Assembly: GCF_008365405.1 (NCBI RefSeq) | Contig: NZ_QOKV01000025.1 | Span: 16,443-80,442 of the forward strand | Direction: 5' to 3' | Source: Azospirillum brasilense | GTDB lineage: Bacteria; Pseudomonadota; Alphaproteobacteria; Azospirillales; Azospirillaceae | Length of the DNA: 64,000 nt | In this document: in pieces, positions 1 to 8,780 of the stretch | How the letters are laid out: the number at the start of each line of letters is the position of its first letter | Numbering within the stretch: position 1 is the first letter of the stretch | Program-made: the position numbers and the translations under genes | Notes under the pieces: generated by a model | What the model saw: the letters and a program-made list of their open reading frames with translations, nothing else | Told to the model about the DNA's origin: nothing | The model's database searches: none

Positions 1-860
1 ATGGCGGGCTGAACGTCGGCGGCTATCCTTTCACCATCCGCGCCGCGCTGGAGGCGCCGCACCTCGCAACCCGCGACGCGGAGTGGCGGGGCGCCCGGCT
101 GGTGGCGGAGGCGCCGCCCTGGAACCACACGCGCATCGCCCTGACCCTGCCCGGCGAGCAGCGGGTGACGGTGGTGCAGGCGAACCAGCCGCCCTTCACG
201 CTGGTCGCCCGCGACGGCGGCCGGGGCCATGTCGGCCTCACCCTGACCGGCCAGCCCGTCGAGGCGCGGCTGGCCTTCACCGACCTCGTGGCGCAGCCCG
301 ACGCCCTGCCCGTTCCGATCGCCGCCCTGGACCTGACCGCCATCCAGCCCGCCGAGCCACCCGCCAGCCACAGCGACACCGGCCTGTCGGTCACTCTGGA
401 CGCGCGCGGCGCCACCCTGCCCGAGGGTGCGCCGGACGCGCTGGGCCGCGAGGTGCAGCGGCTCCTGTTGACCGCGCGCGTCCTCGGCCAGCCGCCGAAG
501 CCGGAGCCGGCCAGCCTGTCGGCCTGGAGCCGCGACGGCGGCACGCTCCAGCTCGACGGGCTGAATGTGGATTGGGGACCGCTGAAGCTGGCGATGAACG
601 GCACGCTGGCGCTGGATGCGGCCCTGCAGCCGCAAGCCGCGCTGACCGCGGAGGTGCGCGGGTATCAGGCGGTGCTGGACGCGCTCCAGGGGATGTTCCG
701 GCCCAAGGAGCTGGCGATGGCCCGTACGATGCTGGGCCTGCTGGCCCGCCCCACCGGCCCGAACGGCGAGCCGGTGCTGACCGCCCCGGTCACCGTGCAG
801 AACCGCGGGCTGTTCCTCGGGCCGCTGAAGGTTGCGGCGCTGCCGGCGGTGGTCTGGTAG
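1..860 (+). CDS. DUF2125 family protein, C-terminal part (5' end outside window)
   Basis: The reading frame is open from base 3 and ends at TAG 858-860, giving 286 codons with no start inside the window; a GTG at 102 is internal and not a convincing start. The visible protein begins GGLNVGGYPFTIRAALEAP, the pattern of the alphaproteobacterial DUF2125 family (a GYPF element followed by beta-rich sequence). Family members are usually exported or membrane-anchored proteins of unknown function, but the N-terminus that would show a signal is missing here. No catalytic motif is visible. It converges on the M16 protease gene across a palindrome-rich spacer. Family assignment is by pattern recognition. 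Confidence 0.72.
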   Translation, partial: GGLNVGGYPFTIRAALEAPHLATRDAEWRGARLVAEAPPWNHTRIALTLPGEQRVTVVQANQPPFTLVARDGGRGHVGLTLTGQPVEARLAFTDLVAQPDALPVPIAALDLTAIQPAEPPASHSDTGLSVTLDARGATLPEGAPDALGREVQRLLLTARVLGQPPKPEPASLSAWSRDGGTLQLDGLNVDWGPLKLAMNGTLALDAALQPQAALTAEVRGYQAVLDALQGMFRPKELAMARTMLGLLARPTGPNGEPVLTAPVTVQNRGLFLGPLKVAALPAVVW

Positions 861-869
861 GGGCTACAC

Positions 870-985
870 GTATTGCCCCCACCCCTCCCACGCTGCGCGT
901 GGGCCCCTTCCCTCCCCCGCTTCGCAGGAGAGGGAGATTGGTCCCCTCCCCTGCGTCAGCGGGGGAGGATTAGGGAGGGGGCAAG
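870..985. repeat. Intergenic GC-rich palindromic repeat element
   Basis: The convergent spacer is built of CCCTC/GAGGG palindromes around the core CGTGGGCCCCTTCCCTC. A similar core recurs at 40655-40705, with looser relatives at 8652-8700 and 11490-11545. Such elements are abundant between genes in Azospirillum-like genomes and probably fold at the RNA level; here it could terminate transcription from both sides. Confidence 0.6.
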
Positions 986-1005
986 ACGTCGCTACACCAC
1001 AAACC

Positions 1006-2265
1006 TCACGCCGCCTGCAGCATCCCCTGCATGTCCTCGTAGGACGGCAGATGGTCCAGCTTGCCGACCGCGGACACCGCCATCGGCCCGGCGAAGACGC
1101 GGTTGGCCGCCGCCGCCACATCCTCCGGCGTCACGGCGTCGATGCGCTCGAAGATCTGCTCGATGGTCCGCACCTCGCCGGTGCGCAGCAGGGTGCGGGC
1201 GAAGCGGTCGGCGCGACGCATGGTCGATTCCAGCGACTTGCCCACCGAGAAGCGCATCTGCTCCTTCGACCGCTCCAGCTCCACCGCGGTCACGCCGTCG
1301 CGGGCCTTGCGCAGCTCCTCGAAGAAGACCGGCACCAGCTCGGCCACCTCCTCCGGCCCGGTGCCGGCGTAGAAGCTGAGCGCCCCGCCGTCCGCATACT
1401 GGATGGGCGCCGCGTAGACCGAATAGACCAGCCCGCGCTTCTCCCGGATCTCCTGGAACAGGCGGGAGGTCATGCCGCCGCCCAGGATGTTGGCGAGGTG
1501 GCGCAGCGCGTAGCTCGCCGAATCCTCGGTGCCGACGCCGGGGAAGGCCGCCATGAAATGCACCTGCTCGGCGTCGCGCTTCAGCAGCGCCGCCCCGCCC
1601 TTGTTGACGACCGTCTCCTGGAAGGGGTCGTCCTTGGCGGTCAGATGGCCGAACAGCGCCTCCGCCCGGCGCACCACGGTGCCGTGATCGACGTTGCCGG
1701 ACACCACATAGACCATGCGGCGCGGGTCGTAATGGGACACATAGTCGAACAGATGCTCACGCCCGAAGCCCGCGACGTTCTCCTTCGGGCCGAGGATCGG
1801 GCGGCCAAGCGCCTGCCCATCGAAGGCGGTGCGGCGCAGCGCCTCGTAGACCACATCCTCCGGCTCGTCGGCGTAGCGGCCGATCTCCTGAATGACCACG
1901 CCGCGCTCCTTCTCCACCTCCTCCTCCGGGAAAACGGAGTTCAGGACGATGTCGCCGATGATTTCGCAAGAGACGTCGACGTGCTTGGCGGCCATCTGCG
2001 TGTAATAGGCGGTAACGTCGTAGTCGGTGTAGGCGTTGAATTCGCCGCCACGGTTCTCGATCTCCAGCGCGATGCCCAGCGCGTCACGGCTTTCCGTTCC
2101 CTTGAAGATCATGTGCTCCAGGAAATGGGCGATGCCGTTCACAGTCGGCCGTTCGTTGCGCGCCCCGACGCCGACCCACACACCGCTGGTCACCGTGCCG
2201 AGATGCGGCAGATGGTCCGTCAGCACGCGGAATCCGTTGGCGAGGGTGGTCAGTTGGATCGTCAC
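1006..2265 (-). CDS. M16 family zinc metallopeptidase (processing-peptidase-like)
   Basis: A 419-aa protein of the mitochondrial-processing-peptidase/PqqL-like M16 family. The inverted zinc motif is intact: HFLEH gives His47, Glu50 and His51, and a third ligand is expected in the later FPEEEVEKERGVVIQEI segment. The second half (for example GGGMTSRLFQEIREKRGLVY) is the inactive M16 C domain that closes the substrate chamber. I chose GTG 2265 because AGGAG lies just upstream and the protein then starts MTIQLTTLANGFRV, the family norm; longer versions add a low-complexity Arg/Pro leader. No signal peptide is evident, so it is probably cytoplasmic. Members degrade or process small peptides; the substrate is unknown. 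Confidence 0.93.
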   Translation of the reverse strand: MTIQLTTLANGFRVLTDHLPHLGTVTSGVWVGVGARNERPTVNGIAHFLEHMIFKGTESRDALGIALEIENRGGEFNAYTDYDVTAYYTQMAAKHVDVSCEIIGDIVLNSVFPEEEVEKERGVVIQEIGRYADEPEDVVYEALRRTAFDGQALGRPILGPKENVAGFGREHLFDYVSHYDPRRMVYVVSGNVDHGTVVRRAEALFGHLTAKDDPFQETVVNKGGAALLKRDAEQVHFMAAFPGVGTEDSASYALRHLANILGGGMTSRLFQEIREKRGLVYSVYAAPIQYADGGALSFYAGTGPEEVAELVPVFFEELRKARDGVTAVELERSKEQMRFSVGKSLESTMRRADRFARTLLRTGEVRTIEQIFERIDAVTPEDVAAAANRVFAGPMAVSAVGKLDHLPSYEDMQGMLQAA

Positions 2266-2377
2266 ACAGGGTCTCCTGATTGGGCACGGAACCGCCCGGA
2301 ACATCGGGGGCGTTGCATTGACGTGGGGCGCCATCCGCGCAGGAACAACGCTCCACGGGCTAGGGTCAAGCGCACCG

Positions 2378-2545
2378 TCAACCGCGCGGCGGCGCCAAAG
2401 CGGCGCTGAGGGCACGGCGGTTGCGGTGGGCGCGCATCAGAAGCGGAGCCGGAGCGTCGCCCGGCACCAGCAGGCGCCCGCCCGGCAACAGCCGCACGCC
2501 GTGCCGTTCCAGTTCGTTCAACAGCTCTGCCGTGGACCTGCGCAT
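2378..2545 (-). CDS. Small protein resembling a TubC-type N-terminal docking domain (55 aa)
   Basis: An ATG at 2545 follows GGAGG with a normal gap and opens a 55-codon frame ending at TGA 2378. The peptide begins MRRSTAELLNELERHGVRLL and continues with a GGRLLVPG turn and a C-terminal helix. This L-x2-L-x3-G-V-x-L ... GGRL-x-V ... helix pattern is that of TubC N-terminal docking domains, small modules found on NRPS/PKS megasynthases and also as free-standing proteins of unknown role in proteobacteria. No NRPS or PKS gene is visible nearby. The gene lies alone between the M16 protease and the PspA-like operon. Coding status rests on the good ribosome-binding site and the recognisable pattern. 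Confidence 0.55.
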   Translation of the reverse strand: MRRSTAELLNELERHGVRLLPGGRLLVPGDAPAPLLMRAHRNRRALSAALAPPRG

Positions 2546-2653
2546 GGTCGTCCTCCACCGAGCAGACGTTCACTGCTCGCAGCATGGCGGAGAAGTTCGA
2601 TAGGATCGATACGGATTATCCTATCCCACCGATAGGATGATCCTATTCATTCC

Positions 2654-3424
2654 TCAATGCCGGCTTTTCAGGGAGGCCAGACGGTCGGACAGGGTGCTGG
2701 GTGCCGGCTTCGCTCCAGTGGCGACATCGAGCGCCGCCTTGATGTTGGGATCGTCCTCCTCCGGTTTGGACGGCTTCAGCAGGCGGGCCTTGGCGCTGGA
2801 CGCCTCCGCCTGGGCAAGGTCGCGGGCCGCCGCGTCCTGCATCGCCTTCAGCGCCGTGCCGAGGCTGGAGGTCGCGCCGCTCAGCCCCGCCGCCTGCCGG
2901 GCCGCTTCCGCCCGCTGCTCGGCCATGTCGCGCTGCTGGGCGGCGCGGCCCATGTCCCGTTCGGCCCGCTGCAACGCGCTGCGGGCGGCCTTCAGCTTGC
3001 CTCCAGCCTCGGCATAGGTCGTTTCCAGCATGGTCAGGAACTCGCGCGCGTCCACGGCGTCCTGCTCCTCCCGATCGATGTCCGGAGCCATCTGCTCCAG
3101 CATCCCCACCAGCGTTTCCAGGCTCCTTTCGAGCTGGGCCTTGCGACCGGCGTCGGCTTCCGCCTCCATCTGGCGCTGCAGATGCTCGGCGGCGGCCATG
3201 CGCTGGCGGGAGAGTTGAAGGATGGTCTCGGCCTCCTTCTGCTCCTTCTCATAGGCGGCGCGGGCCTGCGCGACCTGAAGGCCGAGACTGTCCAGATGCT
3301 CTTCCATCGTGCGCAGTTCGGCTTCCGTCGCGGCCTTCGGGTCCCAGCGCACCAGGGCTTCCACCGCCGACTGGACGGCCTGATCGGTCTTCACCCCGAC
3401 GAGGTTGCGGATGAACGAGATCAT
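2654..3424 (-). CDS. PspA/IM30 (YjfJ-like) coiled-coil membrane-stress protein
   Basis: A 256-aa, almost entirely helical protein rich in Glu, Ala, Gln and Arg with heptad-like repeats between residues 35 and 210, preceded by MISFIRNLVGVKTDQAVQSA. This is the PspA/IM30/Vipp1 architecture (ESCRT-III-like membrane-remodelling proteins that assemble on the inner leaflet). The following genes encode a DUF350 membrane protein and a DUF2491 protein, the same company kept by enterobacterial yjfJ-yjfL-yjfK, so this is better viewed as the YjfJ-type paralogue than as classical PspA of the psp operon. It is the last gene of the minus-strand set. The C-terminus (about 215-256) is proline- and lysine-containing and probably disordered. 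Function is inferred from family and context. Confidence 0.78.
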   Translation of the reverse strand: MISFIRNLVGVKTDQAVQSAVEALVRWDPKAATEAELRTMEEHLDSLGLQVAQARAAYEKEQKEAETILQLSRQRMAAAEHLQRQMEAEADAGRKAQLERSLETLVGMLEQMAPDIDREEQDAVDAREFLTMLETTYAEAGGKLKAARSALQRAERDMGRAAQQRDMAEQRAEAARQAAGLSGATSSLGTALKAMQDAAARDLAQAEASSAKARLLKPSKPEEDDPNIKAALDVATGAKPAPSTLSDRLASLKSRH

Positions 3425-3469
3425 GGTTGCGGTTCCTCTCTGTTTCGGCGGGTCTGTTTGGGCAGGTCT

Positions 3470-3895
3470 TCAGCCCGCCATGGCTCCGGCGTTCAGCAGC
3501 GCGACGGCGATCTGGAGGCCGGCCAGAGCCGTGCCCGCCGCGACGTTGCCGGATTCGATCATCGGGCGCAGGTCGCGGAACAGCCAGATGGCGATCAGGA
3601 AGGTAATCAACTGCAGCACCAGCGCAACCGCCCCCCAGATCAGGATGTCCACCAGGACAAGGCTGGTCACCAGCGTCGCCGCCAGCGGAATCGCCAGCGC
3701 CACCATCGTGCCGCCCAGCACCACGCCGGCGGCCTGGTTGCCACTGGCCAGCAGCTCGCGCTCGTGCAGCGGCGTCACCGCGATGTAGACGGCCACCCCG
3801 ATCAGGAACAGAGCCAGGGTCGCTCCGAAATGCAGAAGCAGCAGCGGCAGGCCGGATTCGAGGCCCTGCAGGATTTGCGCGACGCTGGTGTCCAT
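3470..3895 (-). CDS. DUF350 family inner-membrane protein (YjfL-like)
   Basis: A 141-aa protein with four strongly hydrophobic segments in two similar pairs (around LPLLLLHFGATLALFLIGVA and LQLITFLIAIWLF), typical of DUF350. I chose ATG 3895 because GGAAGA precedes it; ATG 3907 is four codons upstream but lacks a ribosome-binding site, and anything longer reads into the neighbouring gene. It sits between the DUF2491 gene (gap about 40 nt) and the PspA-like gene, so all three are probably one transcript. In enterobacteria the equivalent YjfL is a small membrane protein of unknown mechanism; here it may anchor or recruit the coiled-coil partner. Confidence 0.82.
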   Translation of the reverse strand: MDTSVAQILQGLESGLPLLLLHFGATLALFLIGVAVYIAVTPLHERELLASGNQAAGVVLGGTMVALAIPLAATLVTSLVLVDILIWGAVALVLQLITFLIAIWLFRDLRPMIESGNVAAGTALAGLQIAVALLNAGAMAG

Positions 3896-3935
3896 GGTGT
3901 CTTCCATAGGGGCTGGCGGGATCGGATAAGGAAAC

Positions 3936-5639
3936 TCAGGAGAGGGAGAGCGAGGCGGGGTTGACGTCGATGCCGGCGCGGACCTCCACCCACGCCTCGC
4001 CGCCGTCCTCCACCGCAGTGACCAACACATACTCGGTCCGCGGCGCCGGGTCCGCGGCGCCGGTGGGGGCCGCGTAGAGCATGGCGGTCAGGCGGCGGGT
4101 GCGGCTGCCGCGGTGGTCGGTCAGCGTCTCGTCGAAGGTGATGGGGGCGATGCGGGACGCGCCGGGCGACCACAGCCGCCCGTACAGCTTGCCGTCCTTG
4201 GTCTGGAACTGCGGGTAGCCGATCATCCCGTCGCCAGGGTCCAGCCAGAAGCCCCATTCGTCGTTGTCGGTGGGGTGCACCTCGTCCAGGACGGAGAACC
4301 AGCGGCATTCGTCCGGCGCTCCCCCGGCTCCCAAATGAAGCTGGTAGAAGCCGCGCCCGCCCGGAAGATACAGCCGGTGCAGAGTCACGCCGCCGCCCGT
4401 CAGCGTGCCGACGGCCTCCACGCTGACCATCGAGCCGGCCCCCTCCGGCGCCGCGGCCTTGATCGCGCCGCCGCCCAGCAGGAAAGGCGTGGGATCGGGC
4501 GTTAGCGTCATGCCCACGCGGAACAGCGACGGTTCGTAGGTCGCGCCGGTGGCCTTGGCCTTCACGATGCCGGCGGCGGTGCTGGCGGCGGTGCTCCAGG
4601 GCGAACGGCTCACGGCGGAACCTCCGGTTCGGGAGCCCGACGAGCGGCGGCGCAGGACGGTCACGGCCACCACCATCCCCCCGACGAGCACAATCAAAAG
4701 AATCAGGGTGCCCAGCCCACCCCCGCCACCCCCGGTGGACTCCTCCGGGGCGGACGGCGTCTCCGGCGCGGCCTGCGCGACGTCGCGCGGGATGTCCGGC
4801 GGCAGGTAGCCGGGGTCGCGCGGGCGGTCCTCCTGCGCGCGGAGGCGGGTGTCGAGATCGTCCAGGCGGCGGCGCAGGTCGGGATCGTCCTGCGCGCGCC
4901 GCTCCGCCTCCGCGCGCCATTCCGCGTAGCCGGGGTCGCCCTGGTGGTTGTGGAACCAGTCGGCGTAGCCGGGGCGCGACAGGTTATCGAGCAGGAACCA
5001 CAGGAACAGCCCGTTCCACAGGCCGAAGCTGGGACGGCTGCCATAAGCCCAGCCCGGCGGGCGCCAGCCGCCGTACCAGCCGCCCGGCCCATAACCGCCG
5101 GTGCGCCGCTGCCCCCAGCCCGCGCCGGAGCCACCGCCGCCCTGCCATCCCCCTCCCCAGCCGGCCCCGGAAGCGGACCCGGACCCGGAACGGGGCGGCG
5201 GGGCGGCAACCGGCGGGGTGCGTTCCCGCTGCTGCTGCTGCGCCCGGTAGCGGTCCAGCGCCTCGCCGCTCGACCGCCGCGACACGCCCAGATCGCCACC
5301 GCCGGAGGGCACCCCGCCGGGAGAGCCAAAGGACGGCCCGCTTTGGGGACGGCTGTAGCCGCCGCTGCCGGTGGACGGCGCGCGCGACGGGGCGGAGCGG
5401 GTGGAGAAGGACGGGGTGCGCACGGACGGGCGGCTGTATCCCCCGCTGGAGCTGCGGCCTCCGCCGGCCCGCGCCTCCGCCGCCTGCGGCCAGAGCAGCG
5501 CGGCGCTGGCCGCGGCCAGCCCGGCGGGCACCGCCGCGGGGGCGGCGGCGGGCAGCGGTTGCAGCGGCGCCAGCGCCAGAAGGACGCTGAGGAACCGGGC
5601 GGTGATCCGGCGTCGAAGGGACATGGAGCCTGAGGGCAT
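3936..5639 (-). CDS. DUF2491 (YjfK-like) protein with Gly/Ser-rich exported region and TM segment
   Basis: A 567-aa protein in three parts. Residues 1-60 look like a signal or anchor (basic start, then an Ala/Leu/Pro hydrophobic run). Residues 60-300 are low complexity, rich in Gly, Ser, Pro and Arg, with a Gly/Trp/Tyr stretch, ending in a hydrophobic segment TLILLIVLVGGMVVAVTVL followed by Arg residues. Residues about 350-567 match DUF2491 (YjfK), with the FLLGGGAIKA, GRGFYQLHLG and FWLDPGDGMIGYPQFQTKDG segments. YjfK proteins of enterobacteria are short and cytosolic, so this form is fused to a membrane-spanning, low-complexity N-terminal half. It is the first gene of the DUF2491-DUF350-PspA set. 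ATG 5639 is used; ATG 5624 is equally possible. Confidence 0.8.
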   Translation of the reverse strand: MPSGSMSLRRRITARFLSVLLALAPLQPLPAAAPAAVPAGLAAASAALLWPQAAEARAGGGRSSSGGYSRPSVRTPSFSTRSAPSRAPSTGSGGYSRPQSGPSFGSPGGVPSGGGDLGVSRRSSGEALDRYRAQQQQRERTPPVAAPPPRSGSGSASGAGWGGGWQGGGGSGAGWGQRRTGGYGPGGWYGGWRPPGWAYGSRPSFGLWNGLFLWFLLDNLSRPGYADWFHNHQGDPGYAEWRAEAERRAQDDPDLRRRLDDLDTRLRAQEDRPRDPGYLPPDIPRDVAQAAPETPSAPEESTGGGGGGLGTLILLIVLVGGMVVAVTVLRRRSSGSRTGGSAVSRSPWSTAASTAAGIVKAKATGATYEPSLFRVGMTLTPDPTPFLLGGGAIKAAAPEGAGSMVSVEAVGTLTGGGVTLHRLYLPGGRGFYQLHLGAGGAPDECRWFSVLDEVHPTDNDEWGFWLDPGDGMIGYPQFQTKDGKLYGRLWSPGASRIAPITFDETLTDHRGSRTRRLTAMLYAAPTGAADPAPRTEYVLVTAVEDGGEAWVEVRAGIDVNPASLSLS

Positions 5640-6066
5640 GGAGCCTGCGCGGTGCCGTGGATGCCGGCCAGAACACCCTACATGCCCAATTGTTCACCAT
5701 CAACCTCTTCCCCGGCGGGTTTGACATGGTGATGCGGCGGCCTGCGCAGAAACCCCACCGGAGCGTTCATTGCAAAAACCATGAGGAATTCAGGAAATCG
5801 CCACCCCTCCACAGGGCCGGCGGGAGCAAGTTGTAATACCACTTCTATGGCCGGCGCCTGAAAACGTGTCGCAGGCGGAGCGTTGACTTGACGACTCCCA
5901 AGGCGGCGACGTAAGACATCTCCGTTCCGCGGAAGTTCCTTCCGGAATGGAAGGACCGGCGGCGTGGGAAGACGCCGCAAGGGCAAAAAGCCGGGTCCGC
6001 GAGCGCGCCCCCCGGGGTCGGGGAATCGGACGACTGTTGAGCAACCTTGGATGAGAGGACCGCACC
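5640..6066. promoter_or_regulatory. Divergent regulatory region between the yjf-like operon and acnB
   Basis: No convincing gene is present in these 427 bases; short minus-strand frames lack ribosome-binding sites. It holds a small inverted repeat, CCTTCC-GGAAT-GGAAGG, at 5938-5954, and a TTGACTTGACG stretch at 5883-5893 that could supply a -35 element for acnB. Regulation of both divergent units must come from here; no recognised operator could be assigned. Confidence 0.35.
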
Positions 6067-8652
6067 GTGCTTGAAGCTTACCGCCAGCATGTCGCTGAGC
6101 GTGCCGCGCTCGGAATTCCCGCCCTGCCGCTTTCGGCCAAGCAGACCGAGGAGCTGGTCGACCTTCTCCTGAACCCGCCGCAGGGCGAGGAAGCCTTCCT
6201 GGTCGATCTCATCACGCACCGCGTCCCGGCGGGCGTCGACGACGCCGCCAAGGTCAAGGCCGCCTTCCTGGCTTCGCTCGCCAAGGGCAACGAGACCTCG
6301 CCGCTGATCTCCAAGGTCAAGGCGACCGAGCTGCTGGGCACGATGCTCGGCGGCTTCAACATCAAGCCGCTGATCGACCTGCTGGGCGACGCCGAGTGCG
6401 GCGAGGCCGCCGCCGCGGGTCTGAAGACCACGCTGCTGATGTTCGACTACTTCCACGACGTCAAGGAGCTGGCCGACAAGGGCAACGCCAACGCCAAGGC
6501 GGTGATCCAGTCCTGGGCCGACGCGGAGTGGTTCACCTCGCGCCCCGAGGTCCCGGCCAGCCTGACGCTGACCATCTTCAAGGTGTCGGGCGAGACCAAC
6601 ACCGACGACCTGTCGCCGGCCCCGGACGCCTGGTCGCGCCCGGACATCCCGCTGCACGCGCTCGCCATGCTGAAGAACCCGCGCCCCGGCATTGTGCCGG
6701 AGGAGGCCGGCGTCCGCGGCCCGATCAAGCAGCTTGAGGATCTGAAGGCCAAGGGCAACCTCGTCGCCTATGTCGGCGACGTGGTCGGCACCGGCTCCTC
6801 GCGCAAGTCGGCCACCAACTCGGTGCTGTGGTGGACGGGCGAGGACATCCCCTACGTCCCGAACAAGCGCTTCGGCGGCGTCTGCCTGGGCTCCAAGATC
6901 GCCCCGATCTTCTACAACACGATGGAAGACGCCGGCGCCCTGCCGATCGAACTCGACGTCTCGCAGATGGAGACGGGCGACACGGTCGAGCTGCGCCCCT
7001 ACGAGGGCAAGGCGCTGAAGAACGGCGCGGTCATCGCCGAGTTCTCCGTCAAGTCCGACGTGATCTTCGACGAGGTGCGCGCCGGCGGCCGCATCCCGCT
7101 GATCATCGGCCGCGGCCTGACCGCGCGCGCCCGTGAAGCGCTGGGCCTCGCCCCGTCGACCCTGTTCCGCCTGCCGTCCTCCCCGGTCGACAGCGGCAAG
7201 GGCTTCACGCTCGCCCAGAAGATGGTCGGCCGCGCGGTCGGCTTGGCCGAGGGCCAGGGCGTGCGTCCGGGCACCTATTGCGAGCCGAAGATGACCACGG
7301 TCGGCTCGCAGGACACCACCGGCCCGATGACCCGCGACGAGCTGAAGGATCTGGCCTGCCTCGGCTTCTCCGCCGATCTGGTCATGCAGTCCTTCTGCCA
7401 CACCGCGGCCTATCCGAAGCTGGTGGACGTCAAGACCCACCGCGAGCTGCCGACCTTCATCTCGACCCGCGGCGGCGTCGCCCTGCGTCCGGGCGACGGC
7501 GTGATCCACTCCTGGCTGAACCGCCTGCTGATGCCCGACACCGTCGGCACCGGCGGCGACAGCCACACCCGCTTCCCCATCGGCATCAGCTTCCCCGCCG
7601 GCTCGGGCCTCGTCGCCTTCGCCGCGGCCACCGGCGTGATGCCGCTGGACATGCCGGAATCGGTGCTGGTCCGCTTCAAGGGCGCGCTGCAGCCGGGCGT
7701 CACGCTGCGTGACCTCGTCAACGCGATCCCGCTCTACGCCATCCGCCAGGGCCTGCTGACGGTGGAGAAGAAGGGCAAGAAGAACATCTTCTCCGGCCGC
7801 ATCCTGGAGATCGAGGGTCTGCCCGAGCTGAAGGTGGAGCAGGCGTTCGAGCTCTCCGACGCCTCGGCCGAGCGCTCCGCCGCCGCCTGCACCGTCCGGC
7901 TCAACAAGGAGCCGATCATCGAGTACATGCGCTCCAACATCACCCTGATGAAGTGGATGATCGCCAACGGGTACGAGGACGCCCGGACGCTCGGCCGCCG
8001 CATCAAGGCGATGGAGGACTGGATCGCCAACCCGTCCCTGCTGGAACCGGACGCCGACGCCGAGTACGCCGCGGTGATCGAGATCGATCTGGCCGACATC
8101 AAGGAGCCGATCGTCGCCTGCCCGAACGACCCGGACGACGTGAAGCTGCTGTCGGAGGTTGCCGGCGACAAGATCGACGAGGTCTTCATCGGCTCCTGCA
8201 TGACCAACATCGGCCACTTCCGCGCCGCCGGAAAGATCCTGGACGGGAAGACCGACATCCCGACCCGCCTGTGGATCGCCCCGCCGACCAAGATGGACGC
8301 CCAGATCCTGACCGAGGAAGGCTATTACGGCGTTCTCGGCAAGTCGGGTGCGCGCATGGAGATGCCCGGCTGTTCGCTGTGCATGGGCAACCAGGCGCAG
8401 ATCCGCAAGGGCTCGACGGCCATCTCGACCTCGACCCGCAACTTCCCGAACCGCCTGGGCATCGACACGCGCGTCTATCTCGGCTCCGCCGAGCTGTCGG
8501 CCGTCGCCGCCCTGCTGGGCAAGCTGCCGACCCCTGCCGAGTATCTGGAGCAGGTGAGCGTCGTCAACCAGAAGGCCGGCGACATCTACCGCTACATGAA
8601 CTTCGACCAGATCAAGGAGTTCCAGGACGTCGCCGACACGGTCGCCGCCTGA
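6067..8652 (+). CDS. acnB: Aconitate hydratase B (TCA-cycle 4Fe-4S enzyme)
   Basis: An 861-aa AcnB. It interconverts citrate and isocitrate via cis-aconitate in the TCA cycle, and AcnB enzymes can also act as 2-methylisocitrate dehydratase. The N-terminal HEAT-like domain (1-160), the swivel-type domain and the catalytic domains appear in AcnB order. Iron-sulfur ligands are visible as Cys711 (in GSCMTNIGHFR) and Cys769/Cys772 (in PGCSLCMGNQ), matching the E. coli enzyme almost exactly. The start is GTG 6067, with GAGAGGA upstream. Gene ends at TGA and is followed by a strong terminator. No truncation or odd composition. Apo-AcnB can bind mRNA in other bacteria; nothing here tests that. Confidence 0.97.
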   Translation: MLEAYRQHVAERAALGIPALPLSAKQTEELVDLLLNPPQGEEAFLVDLITHRVPAGVDDAAKVKAAFLASLAKGNETSPLISKVKATELLGTMLGGFNIKPLIDLLGDAECGEAAAAGLKTTLLMFDYFHDVKELADKGNANAKAVIQSWADAEWFTSRPEVPASLTLTIFKVSGETNTDDLSPAPDAWSRPDIPLHALAMLKNPRPGIVPEEAGVRGPIKQLEDLKAKGNLVAYVGDVVGTGSSRKSATNSVLWWTGEDIPYVPNKRFGGVCLGSKIAPIFYNTMEDAGALPIELDVSQMETGDTVELRPYEGKALKNGAVIAEFSVKSDVIFDEVRAGGRIPLIIGRGLTARAREALGLAPSTLFRLPSSPVDSGKGFTLAQKMVGRAVGLAEGQGVRPGTYCEPKMTTVGSQDTTGPMTRDELKDLACLGFSADLVMQSFCHTAAYPKLVDVKTHRELPTFISTRGGVALRPGDGVIHSWLNRLLMPDTVGTGGDSHTRFPIGISFPAGSGLVAFAAATGVMPLDMPESVLVRFKGALQPGVTLRDLVNAIPLYAIRQGLLTVEKKGKKNIFSGRILEIEGLPELKVEQAFELSDASAERSAAACTVRLNKEPIIEYMRSNITLMKWMIANGYEDARTLGRRIKAMEDWIANPSLLEPDADAEYAAVIEIDLADIKEPIVACPNDPDDVKLLSEVAGDKIDEVFIGSCMTNIGHFRAAGKILDGKTDIPTRLWIAPPTKMDAQILTEEGYYGVLGKSGARMEMPGCSLCMGNQAQIRKGSTAISTSTRNFPNRLGIDTRVYLGSAELSAVAALLGKLPTPAEYLEQVSVVNQKAGDIYRYMNFDQIKEFQDVADTVAA

Positions 8653-8702
8653 TCCACTCTTCCCCTCCCCCCGCCCAGCGGGGGGAGGCCGGGAGGGGGG
8701 CC
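8652..8702. repeat. GC-rich CCCTC palindromic intergenic element
   Basis: A pyrimidine-rich run CCCCTCCCCCCGCCCAGCGG and its complement-like continuation GGGGAGGCCGGGAGGGGGG form a hairpin directly after acnB. Same general family as the elements at 870-985, 11490-11545 and 40565-40735. Confidence 0.5.
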
Positions 8703-8727
8703 GATCAAGAAAATGTCTGCGTTAATG

Positions 8728-8762
8728 AAAAGCCCCGCCGGGATCGCTCCGGCGGGGCTTTT
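8728..8762 (+). terminator. Rho-independent terminator of acnB
   Basis: Perfect 11-bp stem AGCCCCGCCGG (8731-8741) / CCGGCGGGGCT (8749-8759) with a 7-nt loop, flanked by A-tract and T-tract (AAA before, TTTTCTTCTTC after). It can work on both strands but sits where acnB transcription should end. Confidence 0.92.
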
Positions 8763-8780
8763 CTTCTTCGACTTCGAGAT

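Noticed and set aside
83..973. Long plus-strand frame at the left end
   Set aside because: It is a shifted frame of the DUF2125 gene with Arg/Pro/Ala-rich shadow composition and no family.
5845..8217. 790-aa minus-strand frame opposite acnB
   Set aside because: Antisense to a clear acnB with Arg/Gly/Asp-rich shadow composition; GC-rich genes commonly leave such open frames.
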